A DNA stretch of 64,000 bases, taken from Phocoena phocoena. Lineage: Eukaryota > Chordata > Mammalia > Artiodactyla > Phocoenidae. Of this stretch, positions 43,436 to 53,316 are shown piece by piece. A program made the translations under genes and the position numbers. Numbering within the stretch: the first letter of the stretch is position 1; every line of letters begins with the position of its first letter. The stretch covers positions 70,297,691-70,361,690 of the forward strand of contig NC_089231.1 of the NCBI RefSeq assembly GCF_963924675.1, in the 5' to 3' direction. Under the pieces are notes generated by a model. The model was not told where the DNA came from and did no database searches. It was given only the letters and a program-made list of their open reading frames with translations.

Positions 43436-44284
43436 ATGTCTGAAATTGTGTAGTCAAAGCAGTCTACAGACTCTAAGACCTCTTAGAGATCCCAGTGTAT
43501 GTTAGCATACTAGAGGCACTGAAAAATCCTGCAGTAAAGAGACCCGCTTTAACGTAGTTTCACCCCGAATTGGTGAAACTATGTATTTGACTGGAGGAGT
43601 AAAATGGTTCCCTTCCACCTTTTCACCTGCAGAGAAGACCCTCTGGGACATATGGACTTGGTGATACAAAAGACCCGTGAATGGAGCTTCAGTTTGTTAG
43701 GGATACAGGAGCAAGCACACTGCCCAGAAAAGCTTGACCGTGAAGCCAGAGCTGGGGGAAAGTTTGGAAGGAGGGACACAGAGGGTAAGGCTGAGCAAAG
43801 AAGAGAAGGCAGACTTCCCCTTGGCTTCCCATCCCTTCAGAGCCAGCCCAGACCCTGGGCATTGAAGGATCCACGTAGAGGCGTATATGGCGCCTCCTAG
43901 GAACGAAACTTGGAAACATCCATCAAAATTGGCAATGCCCTTGGCATTGAACTCAGTGATGACACGTCCCAATCCGTCCACACCTGAGAACAGAGGTGTT
44001 TGTGCAGGCTAATCTCTGCCTCATTGGTTGAGGCTGAAAAAGAAGGGAAAACTGTAAGTGTGTATGTATGCATGTGTGTGTGTACACCACGTATTACACA
44101 GCCCAACTCAAGAAGGATAGCGTGACCCTGGGAATGGTGTTTGTTTCCAGATGGAGGAACTGAGTAATCTGGAGACAGAAGTGGGAGAAACTGATTTTTC
44201 ACTGGCTACCCCTCTGCACCTTGAGTTTTATACCTACGCTGTATCACTTATTTAGTGAATTAAAATAATAGTTTCTAAAAGAAT
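43436..44284. other. Unassigned sequence
   Basis: No recognised gene or repeat; a short TG-rich run is near 44060-44090. Confidence 0.45.
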
Positions 44285-44665
44285 GAACACATTTTGATTT
44301 ATCCATACTGTGGAATGCCGTGCTATATGCAGTTGTTTAAAAAAAAAAGAAAGGAAAGAATGAGGAAACTGTTTATGTACTAAAATGGAAATATCTCCAA
44401 AATACACATATATAGTGTATCACTCTTGAGTAAAAAAGAGGGGTAAAGTAAGAATATAAATATACTCTGGATATATATATATGGAAAGATATAAAAAACT
44501 AAGAATCATAGTTATTCGTGGGGGAGGGGTTGCATAGACATGGGAGGGAGATTTCTCACTGTCTTCCTTCAAATATATTTATATATTTTACACATAAATA
44601 CGTTTAATATATTTTATTATATATTTTAACAGTGGATATATTACTTCCTCAAAATTAAATAAATA
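44285..44665 (+). mobile_element. Old L1-type fragment
   Basis: The text 'tttatccatactgtggaatg', 'gaggaaactgtttatgtact' and 'aatggaaatatctccaaaat' fits the 3' region of an old L1. It ends in an AT-rich run with TATA repeats. Confidence 0.6.
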
Positions 44666-44741
44666 AATGTGAACACAGGACGTCTATATGGACTGAGGTA
44701 TAACGATTTTCCAGATACATTGTTAAATGAAAAAGAAGTGG

Positions 44742-45363
44742 GAACTCTGCTCAATATTATGTAACAACCTAAATGAGAAAAGAATTTGAAAAAGAATAGA
44801 TACATGTATATGCATAATGGAATCATTTTGCTGTACACCTGAAACTAACACATTATTAATCCACCATACTCCAATATAAAATAAAAAGTAGAAAAAAAAA
44901 AGAATTACTTGGCAGATGGCTTGTTAGAAAATCAGATTTTGAGCCCACCCCCTGAGATGCTGATTCAGAGGGGCCTGCATTTTTTTTTTTTTTTTTTTGG
45001 AGCGGCATGTGGGATCTTCCCGGACCGGGGCATGAACCCGTGTCCCCTGCATCGACAGGCGGACTTCCAACCACTGCGCCACCAGGGAAGCCCGCACCTG
45101 CATTTTTAATGAGCCCACCCAGCCTCAGAGATTGAGAGGCAGTGGGGGAACCTCATTTTAAGACACAATGGCCTGGTTAGAAAAAAAATACACATGAGGA
45201 AACAAAAGTCAGAGCGCTGGGTACCGGGCTGGAAGCTGCTCCAGGGTCCAGCGGGACACGACACAAGCAAGGTCAGCTGAACCTGGGAGTCTTCGCGGAG
45301 CAGGTGACACTGGCACTGGGCAGGAATTTCCAAGGTGAGCCTGAAGAGCAGTTTGCCCCCATA
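44742..45363. repeat. Duplicated segment, copy A (partner 60297-60801)
   Basis: Starting at 'gggaactctgctcaat', this segment aligns with 60297-60801. It includes an L1 3' end (44742-44902), a MER5-like fragment and non-repeat DNA such as 'gcgggacacgac' near 45250. Aside from the SINE at 44985-45096, absent from the partner, the copies differ by scattered single changes. By eye, identity is roughly 90-95%. Confidence 0.9.
44985..45096 (-). mobile_element. Half-length CHR-type SINE with poly(A) tail
   Basis: After a T-run comes 'ggagcggcatgtgggatctt', then the reverse of the tRNA-like head. The 3' half present in every other young copy (from the 'cgcgggcctctcactg' region) is missing, yet the A-tail is intact. 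The perfect 11-bp TSD cctgcattttt is at 44974-44984 and 45097-45107. Confidence 0.93.
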
Positions 45364-45413
45364 AAGGGTTCCGTTTTCTCCACACCCCCTCCAGCATTTC
45401 ACATACAAGTTTT

Positions 45414-45636
45414 TTGTTTGTTTGTTTTTTGTTTGTTTGTTTTGCGGTACACGGGCCTCTCACTGCTGTGGCCTCTCCCGTTGCGGAGCACAGGCTCCGG
45501 ACGCGCAGGCTCAGCGACCATGGCTCATGGGTCCAGCCGCTCCGCGGCATGTGGGATCTTCCCGGACCGGGGCACGAACCCGTGTCCCCTGCATCGGCAG
45601 GTGGACTCTCAACCACTGCGCCACCAGGGAAGCCCA
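45414..45636 (-). mobile_element. CHR-type SINE, young short form (antisense), 14-bp TSD
   Basis: A GTTT-repeat tail leads into 'gcggtacacgggcctctcac' and ends 'cgccaccagggaagccc'. The perfect TSD cacatacaagtttt is at 45400-45413 and 45637-45650. Open frames across it are frames of the SINE, not a gene. Confidence 0.95.
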
Positions 45637-45659
45637 CACATACAAGTTTTAAGAGTGTC

Positions 45660-46504
45660 ATAGAGACAGGGGCTGGTGGTACCCACACCACACTCTGCAC
45701 TGGTTACCCTAGAATGTGAGATTTGAGTGGGGCAAAAAGAGCTTTCACTTTCTATTATTTGAAACCTCTTTTAAACAACAAGCGTGCATTCTGTTATAAT
45801 TAAGAGATAAGAAACAATAAAAAGAGATAAGTTAGTTGGGGGATGAGGGTGGGGGAAGCTCCATATGGACTACAGTGGAGGAGAAAGGAGCTGCATGCAC
45901 GTGACCGTGCTTCAGAACTCGCGCCCATAAAGCAAGAAGACAGGACCCAGAGCAGCTGCAGCACATCCCACTGCTAAATCTGTCCACCTTCCTCCCTCCT
46001 GCAAGACACAGGTGACCAGACTCAGGAATTACATCCAGGATGTTCTAATTTGTGACCACAAACCCCAATCACTCAGGGTACCAGGAAACTCGGCCAGTGC
46101 CGCTGTTTATCAAGCATCTCAGACAGAGGAGGGTCAGGAGAGGGAGGAGACTTGAGGACTGCAGCCCTGGCCTCCAGGCCCAGAAGTGGGTTCACCCAGC
46201 AGGGTCTGAACCACTGATCTCCATGGAAGGATGTTGGGGGAAACGGTATTTCTCCAAGTACATTTGCAAAGGACTTTGGTTAACCGAGGGCTTTGAAACC
46301 ATCCTCCGTGAGATCCTCCTCTCTGCAGCCCCCAATGAAGACCCTCAGTGGACAGACCAAGAAATGGGTTCTTGGAAAAGAAGGAAGAGACTTGCCAAGT
46401 TCACAGCTGGAAAGTAGAAGAGGCTGCATTCAAATTCCGGTCGTCCGCCCCAAAGCCGTGCCATTGACACCACATAGAAGCAGAGATGGGATCCACCAGA
46501 CCAC
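45660..46504. other. Unassigned sequence
   Basis: No recognised gene or repeat over about 840 bases. Confidence 0.45.
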
Positions 46505-47115
46505 GGAGAACCCATTCATTTATTCAGCACAAACGGAACCAGTTATCTTGCACCTGCAATGTGCCAGGGCCTGACTCCAAGAGCACAAAGATTCCTTCGC
46601 TATTTAACATAATTTACTTAATGCCTAGTCTGCTCCAGGAACTGGGCAAGGCGCTGGGGCTACAAAGGAAGACAAACAGGCATGGTCCCTGCTCTCAGGA
46701 CCTCTGCAAGGGGAGACAGTTGCTTATCCAATCATGAAAGCAATGACTAGTCTAGGAAGGAGGGATCCTCAGAGCTGATAATGAGAATTTGACCTAATCC
46801 CTGGAGAAGTGAAGCTTGTGCTGAAATCTGAAGGATGAGTGGGCATGATTAAGGGAGGAGGGAAAGGAAGGGCAACCAACCATTCAAAGAGAATGGCATG
46901 TGTCAAGGCCCTGTGGTAGGAAACATAAAGGACCCGAAGGCGACCCTTGTGGCTGGAACAGAGGGAAAGGGCCGTGCAAGGTCACACAGAAGAGGGGGAC
47001 AATGCAAACCCATGCAGGGATCTGAGGTCAAAGTAAGGATTTGGTCTTCAAAGAGCTGGGAAGCGATGGGAAGTCTTCAAAGAGTTCTGAGCAGGAACTG
47101 ACGTGATCAGTTCGT
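46505..47115 (-). mobile_element. L2 LINE 3' end (antisense), long fragment
   Basis: Antisense L2 order: 'cccattcatttattcagcac', 'caaggcgctggggctacaaa', 'gatgagtgggcatgattaag', 'gtcaaggccctgtggtagg' and 'gagcaggaactgacgtgatc'. Confidence 0.9.
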
Positions 47116-47920
47116 ACCCTCAAGGTGGTGGGACATGCCAATGAGAGTAAGAGACATGTAACAGGCAATCACAACCAAATAGAGATATGGATGGTAGGGT
47201 AATCCAGGTAGCTGGGCGGTCGCCTGATGTAATCTGAGGGGTCAGAGGCTACTGGAGGAGGTGATGCCCTGAATGGGACATTTCTTAAATCTATCACAGA
47301 ATCTGTTTTGAAAGTTTCAAACCAACTCCTTCTAACAGGGATACAGGCCCATTTCAGAGATGAGGCCCAAGTACTCCAGGTGACTTTGGCAAAGCCGCAG
47401 AGCTCCATGGTGGCAGACCAGAGACCAAAAGCCCTAGGGGGCTCCCAGGCTCTCCTGGCTGGATTAACTTCCTAATTTGTCCATAAGCCTCGGCAAAAGC
47501 CATGATGTCACTGAGACCTGACGCAGGCAGAATTCTGGGCTGACCCCAGGGTCTGAGTCTCTAACCCACAAGGTGGGAGGTGAGACAGGAGCTGTACACC
47601 CACACTCCTCCCCAGAGAACCCCTTCCTCTTAGCTGGAGAGCTCCCCACAAAGATGGCTGAGCAGTGCCCCAGGGAGGCATTTAGGTGAGAGGACCCCTA
47701 GGAACCTTCACAGTAAATTTCAACGAAGGCTGAGGCTGATGGGAGAAGGGATTATTGGCTCTGCTCTCTGGAGAGAAGTTGATAGAGATTAGTGAGCTAG
47801 TGGGCAGCTCAAGGAGAGGGACATTTCTAGCCCCTTTCCTATTAAGCAGAGGACACTCCTGATGCCTGTGGATCCAGGCAGAGCCCTACCGGGAGCAGTG
47901 ATAATAGTTCCATAAAAATA
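47116..47920. other. Unassigned sequence
   Basis: No recognised gene or repeat. Confidence 0.45.
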
Positions 47921-47930
47921 AATCTATATA

Positions 47931-48267
47931 GGGCTTCCCTGGTGGTGCAGTGGTTGAGAATCCGCCTGCCAATGCAGGGGACACGGGTTCGAGCCCTGGT
48001 CCGGGAAGATCCCACATGCCGCAGAGCAACTAAGCCCGTGTGCCACAACTACTGAGCCTGTGCTCTAGAGCCCTCGAGCCACAACTACTGAGCCCGCATG
48101 CCACAAGTACTGAAGCCTGTGCACCCTAGAGCCCTTGATCCACAATGAGAAGCCACCACAATGAGAAGCCCGCGCACTGCAGCAAAGAGTAGCCCCCGCT
48201 CGCCACAATTAGAGAAAGCCTGCATGTAGCAACGAAGACCCAACGCAGCCAAACAAACAAACAAAAC
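47931..48267 (+). mobile_element. CHR-type SINE, long form, full length
   Basis: From 'gggcttccctggtggtgcag' to 'aacgaagacccaacgcagcc' and an AAAC-repeat tail. The TSD ctatata is at 47924-47930 and 48268-48274. It lies at the 5' edge of an L1 fragment. Confidence 0.95.
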
Positions 48268-49195
48268 CTATATAAAGAACTCTTACAGTTCAACCACTAA
48301 AAGACAAACAACCCAATTTTTAAAAAATGAGCAAAGGAGCTGAACAGAGATTTCTCCAAAGAAGATACGCATGTGACCCAAAGCACATGAAACGATGCTC
48401 AGCAACAGCAGTCACCAGGGTAACGCAAATCAAAGGCACAGGAAGATCCCACTTTGCACCCACATGGATGGCTAGAATCAAAAATATGGATAATAATAAG
48501 TGTTGACAAGGATGTGGAGAAACTGGAACACTCATACACTGCTGGTGGGGATGTAAAATGGTGTAGCCACTGTGGAAAGCAGTCTGGCACAAGTTAAACA
48601 TACAGTAACCATATGACCCAACAATTCAACTGCTATTTGTATAGACGTATACCCAAAAGAACTGAAATCAGGTGTTCCGAAAGACACTTGTAAACCAATG
48701 TTCATAACAGCATTATTCATTATTCACGATGGCCAAAAGGTAGAAACAACCCAAATATCCATCAGTGGATGAATGGCTAAGCAAAATGTGGTATGTCCAT
48801 ACAGTGGAATATCATTCAGCCGTAAAAAAGGAATGAAAGTCATGATGCATGCTACAACGTGGATGAACATTATGCTGAACGAAAAAGTCCAGATACATAT
48901 TACATGATTCCATTTACATGAGATACCCAGAATAGGTAAATTCACAGAGACAGAAAGCTGATTAGTTGGTTGCCAAGGGCTGGGAGGAGGAGAGAATGGG
49001 GAGTGTTTGCTAATGGGTAACGGGTAGTGGGTACAGGATTTCTTTTGGGGACGATGAAGATGTTCTGGAGCTAGATAATGGTCATGGTTTCACAACACTG
49101 AGAACGTACTAAATGCCACTGAACTGTACCCTTTAAAATGGTAAGTTTTATGTAATGTGTATTCTACTGCATTTTTTTAATTTAGGAAAAAATTA
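48268..49195 (+). mobile_element. Old L1 LINE: end of ORF2 plus 3' UTR
   Basis: The text 'tataaagaactcttacagtt', 'gatttctccaaagaagatac', 'catatgacccaacaattcaa', 'gaggagagaatggggagtgt' and 'ccactgaactgtacccttta' follows the L1 ORF2 end and UTR. Frames are broken. Confidence 0.9.
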
Positions 49196-49465
49196 AGTTA
49201 ATAAATCAGATCTTAGTATTCCCCTGCCCAAAACTCTCCAGTGACTCCTTGTCACATTCAGAATAAAATCCAAAAGCCTTGCTCTGACCTGCAAGACCCA
49301 CGTGATTTGACCCCCTCCCCACAACCCTTTCAACCTCTTTTCTCACCCTCCTTTCTTGCTGTTCTTTAAACCCACCAAGCAGGGTCCTGCCTCAGGGCCT
49401 TTGCTCTTGCCGTTTCCCTCTGGCAGACCAGATCTCCACTTGGCTGGCTCCATCCACTTCATATA

Positions 49466-50228
49466 AGCTGTGGCAGACAGATGCTAAGGTGACCCCGCAA
49501 TTATCCCCACCTCCCAGTGCTTATCCCCCCCCCCCATATAATCTCCTACCCTTGCATGTGGTCAGGACTTGTGACTTCCTTCTAACCAATAGAATACAGT
49601 AAAGAGGATGGGAAATGTCCCCATCATGTTCATAATGACATTATATAAGGCTGTAACGCCCATCTTTACAGCAGAGTCTCCCTGCTGGCTTCCATGAAGC
49701 GAACAGCCATGCTGGGGAGGCCCATGGGACAAGGAATTGACGGTGGCCAACAGCCAACAACCAGCTAAGGCACTGGGGGCACCTTCCATCTGACAGCCAG
49801 CAAGAAACTGAGGCCCTCTGTCCTACAGCCCGCAAGGCACTGTGTTCTGCCAACAGCCATGTGTGCTTGGAAGTGGATCCTTCAGCTTCAACATTAGCTG
49901 ACAGGAGTAAAAGCTTTCCGACTAGATTGTCTTCACTTTCAGCTGTGATCATGTATCGCTTTTCCATGTGTACCTGTAAGATTTTTCCGTCATGTCTGAA
50001 AAGTAAAGGCTTTAAGGAAGAAAAAAATAAAAGAGAGAGACCGCAATGAGACCTCAAATGAGACCACAGCCCCAGCGAACACCTTGATGGTAGCTTTCAG
50101 ATGAGACCCTGAAGCAGGGCACCCAGCAAAGCTGCGCCTGGACCCCTGACCAACAGAAACAGTGCAATAATAAATGTACGTTATTTTAAGTTTGTAGTGA
50201 TTTGTTACACAGCTTTGATAACTAATAC
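49466..50228 (+). mobile_element. MLT1-type (MaLR) LTR
   Basis: The text 'gtgacttccttctaaccaat', 'agaatacagtaaagaggatg', 'acagccccagcgaacacctt' and the end 'gttattttaagtttgtagtg' plus 'ataactaatac' fits a MaLR LTR. It shares blocks with the LTR at 52070-52680. No convincing TSD. Confidence 0.75.
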
Positions 50229-50284
50229 TCAGGCTTCTGTTTAAATGTCACCTCCTCAGAGAGGCCATCCTTGACTGTCCCTTC

Positions 50285-50362
50285 TGTGATGGTTAATTTT
50301 TGTGTCAACTTGAGTGGGCCACGGGGTTGCTCACTTATTTGGTTAAACATTATTTATTTCTC

Positions 50363-50396
<34 letters not shown>

Positions 50397-50911
50397 TGTG
50401 TGTGTCTGTGTGTGTGAAGGTGTTTCCAGGTGAAATCAGCATTTGAATCAGTAGACTGAGTAATGCAGAGCACCCTCCCCAATGCAGGTAGGCATCATCT
50501 AATTCATTGAGGGCCTGCATAGAACAAAAAGGGCAGAGGAAGGGAGAATTTTCTCCCACTGTACGACTGTTGAACTGGGACCCTAGTCTTCTCCTGCCCC
50601 CCAGAAGACTTATACCATCTCCTGTAAGTCCTGGACTTATATCATCATTGCCCCTGGTTCTCAGATCTTCAGACTCAGACTGGAATTTATACCAGGGGTT
50701 CTCCAGTTCTCAGGCCTTTGGACTTGGACTAGAACTTATAGCACCAGTTCTGGTTCTCAAGCTGGAACTACACCATCAACTTTCCTGGGTCTCCGACTTG
50801 CAGACGGCACATCATGGGACTGCCCAGCCTCCGTCATCACGTGAGCCAATTCCTTATAATAAACTATAGATCCTATTGGTTCTATTTCTCCAGAGAACCC
50901 TGACCAATACA
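50285..50911 (+). mobile_element. MLT2-like ERVL solo LTR, perfect 5-bp TSD
   Basis: It begins 'tgtgatggttaatttttgtg' and ends 'ccctgaccaataca'. The flanks ccttc (50280-50284 and 50912-50916) are identical; 5 bp is the TSD length of ERVL. It is the homologue of 504-1046. Confidence 0.85.
50367..50416. repeat. (GT)n microsatellite
   Basis: About 50 bases of GT with two CT interruptions inside the LTR. Confidence 0.9.
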
Positions 50912-50999
50912 CCTTCTAAAATAGAACCTGCCCCACCATTAATTTCCAGTCTGTTCCCCTGATTACTTTTCTTCTGTGATTTTATATTTTTGTTTTTTG

Positions 51000-51108
51000 G
51001 CCACACTGCATGGCTTACAGGATCTTAGCTCCCCGATCAGGGACCAAACTTGGGCCCCGGCAGTGAAAGTGCTGAGTCCTAACCACTGGACTACCAGGGA
51101 ATTCCCTG
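51000..51108 (-). mobile_element. Short CHR-related SINE (antisense)
   Basis: The text 'ccacactgcatggcttacag', 'ccgatcagggaccaaacttg' and 'ccactggactaccagggaat' is the reverse of the short SINE. The TSD is unclear. Confidence 0.85.
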
Positions 51109-51294
51109 ATTTTTTTTTTTCTTTGTAGCCCTTACCACAACCTGACTCATTATTTGTTTACGAAAATACAATATACTCCATGGGAGCAAGGACCTAGTCT
51201 GTCCTGGTCACCTCTGCATCCCCAGTGCCTCTCATGGAACTTGGCACATAGCAGACATACAATAAATAAGGAATGAACGATTATCCATCTTTTT

Positions 51295-51505
51295 ACAGTG
51301 TTTACTAAGTGCATTTGCCTTGGTTGCCCTCACAATGACTCAGCAAGCTGGTATCATTCCCATTTTGCAGATGACGAAACCGAGGCTCAATCGTAAATAA
51401 TGACATGTCCAAGATCACAGAATTGGTAAGTGGCAGAAATAAGACTTAAATTCAGGCAGCCCGACCCCAAAGCCGTGTACTTAAGCACCATGCAGGGAGC
51501 CTAAG
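51295..51505 (-). repeat. MIR SINE (antisense)
   Basis: The text 'cattttgcagatgacgaaac' followed by 'caagatcacagaattggtaa' is reverse MIR. Confidence 0.85.
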
Positions 51506-52069
51506 GGCGTCAGTAGCAACCTTCCTCCCATTTTCTTCCTTCTGGAAAAGGGGATGCTCTTATCCATCCTAGATCACTAAGATGAGGGACTCTCCTAGTC
51601 CCTTCCCCTGGCCCTGCTGTTTATGGGCAGGAGCAGGTACAGATCTTCAGAAGCCCTAAGCTCAGAAAAGATTATGGATCCCCATGTGATCCCCTATGTA
51701 AATCAAAATTAAAACAATGTAAACCATAAAACACAAAATGTGTGCACATGCGGAGGTTAAATGAACTCCTTTCTAGATTTCCTGGCTCCATTGGTTGAAG
51801 TTATTTTTAATCCCTTTTGTGTCCTGATCTTTCTGACACCCTAAGCCCATGCTTAGGTCTCCATGGACCAGCTGTGCCCCTCAACTAGAGGTCCAGCTTC
51901 TGCTAGGTAGCCCTCCCCCACAGCCGTCCCTCTCTCCCAGCTCTATAACCACCCCCTTTTCTCATCTATTCATGACTAGGGATGGTCAGCAAGTCCCTCC
52001 ATGACTATCCTCAGGGAACCCACAAAGCCTGGTAGTTTCTGATCTCCTGCCTCTTGGTTGCAGAATACA
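51506..52069. other. Unassigned sequence
   Basis: No recognised gene or repeat. Confidence 0.45.
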
Positions 52070-52680
52070 AAGATGCCCTGCATGATTCCTGCTTCCTGGT
52101 GAATACACCCTATATAATCCCCTCCCCTTGAGTGGGGGCTGGACTTGTGAATAGGATGAGATTCCACACTGTAACTCAGTTACTAGTCCATTGACTTTGA
52201 GTTCATCAAAAGAAAGATTATCCCAGGTGGGCCTGGCCTAATCAGGTGATCCTTTAAAAAAATCAGAGAGATTGGAAGTGTGAGACAGTGTCTCCTGCTG
52301 GCCTCAAAGGAGCAAACATCCATGCCATGAGCTGCCTATGGAGAGGGACACATGACAAGGGTCTGACAGTGGTCTCTAGGAGACAACAGCTGTCCCTTGG
52401 CAAGCAGCTAGCAAGAAAATAGGGACTTCAGTCCTACAACTACAAGGAACTGAATTCTGCTGACACCCTGAATGAACTTGAAAGAGATCCCTGAGCCTCA
52501 GATGAGACCACAGCCCCAGCGACACCTTGATTTCAACTTTGGGAGACCCTGAGCAGAAAATCGAAGTACACAATGTCTGAACTAGTGACTTATAGAACTG
52601 TGAGCTGACAGACGGATGCAATTTAAAGCCACGAAGTTTGGGGCTATTTTTTAATGCAACGATAGAAAACGAATACACTA
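52070..52680 (+). mobile_element. MLT1-type (MaLR) LTR
   Basis: The text 'cctggcctaatcaggtgatc', 'agtgtctcctgctggcctca', 'acagccccagcgacaccttg' and 'ctgtgagctgacagacgg' is in MaLR order, ending 'aaaacgaatacac'. Confidence 0.75.
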
Positions 52681-52682
52681 CC

Positions 52683-52760
52683 CTGACCTCTGTAAACGGT
52701 ACCTTTATTAAACTAGGCTAATTCGAATGTACCATCTGTGGGGTACATTTCCTGTGGGGC
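52683..52760 (+). repeat. LTR-like end fragment related to 30690-31175
   Basis: The text 'cctttattaaactaggctaa' and 'catttcctgtggggc' is alignable with the end of the unnamed element at 30690-31175. Confidence 0.4.
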
Positions 52761-52764
52761 TTTG

Positions 52765-52870
52765 AAGGGTGCATTATTTAACTTCTCTGTGCCTCGGTTT
52801 CCTCACCTGTAATAGGAGATAACGGTAACAAAGCTATGGCAAGGATGCAATGAAGCAGTGCATGTATGGC
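52765..52870 (+). repeat. MIR SINE split by the endogenous retrovirus
   Basis: The text 'tctctgtgcctcggtttcct' leads to the ERV boundary. On the other side (55295-55330), 'catttaaagtgccttgcata' could be the continuation. Confidence 0.65.
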
Positions 52871-53316
52871 TGTTCTCTTGCTCTCTGTTATGTCCCCTGA
52901 TCGACTAGCCCCTGCTTCACCTGCACCTGCTCACGTGACCGTACCTGCCCCCCCCCCCCCCAGCCCCCAGCTAGTGATTGTCCTAATCCTTAGCCCAGAG
53001 CGGCTCCACCTGCTAGTTTATTAAAGGGAAACACCTGCCCTTGTGGTGCTCATTAACCTGAGGGCCGTGAGGGACGTGCCCACGCTGCTGGTTTCCCTGG
53101 TAACTGATGAGCCCCATATAAATGGCAGCCTCCCCCCCCCCTACCCGGGGTAAAGAGTGCCGCCATGTTCTGTTCGCTGTCTGCTGCGCATGGTGGGGTG
53201 TCGCCCCAGGACCCTTTGTTTCGGACGTGTAAGGTCCCGTGTCCAGTGACTGTTGACGTACGAGGCTCAAGCCTGGGCAATTACAAGGCTCACAGGCCCG
53301 CGGGTACAGCCCAACA
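52871..53316 (+). mobile_element. 5' LTR of an endogenous retrovirus
   Basis: It begins 'tgttctcttgctctctgtta' and ends near 'ccaaca'. A TATA box (tataaat) is at 53117-53123 with downstream 'ggcagcctcc'. The same order is found in the copy at 54958-55294. C-runs (52950-52965 and 53131-53141) are local expansions. Confidence 0.85.

Larger units (their letters stand above)
49205..51290 (+). mobile_element. L2 LINE split by two LTRs and a SINE
   Basis: L2 segments in order: 49205-49465 ('aaactctccagtgactcctt', 'cctcagggcctttgctcttg'), 50229-50284 ('aaatgtcacctcctcagaga'), 50912-50999 and 51109-51290 ('aacttggcacatagcagaca'). The pieces are collinear with the L2 3' end once the MLT1-type LTR, the MLT2-like LTR and the SINE are removed. 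Confidence 0.8.

Noticed and set aside
45106..45408. Similar frames at 45106-45408 and 60541-60807, suggesting a gene pair
   Set aside because: The similarity is explained by the duplicated DNA segment. The frames have no known domain, and conservation extends equally over noncoding parts.
45209..45700. A 163-residue frame, and similar frames at 20760-21110, 41151-41429, 41545-41790 and 42514-42836
   Set aside because: These resemble one another only because each crosses a CHR-type SINE; SINEs do not encode protein.
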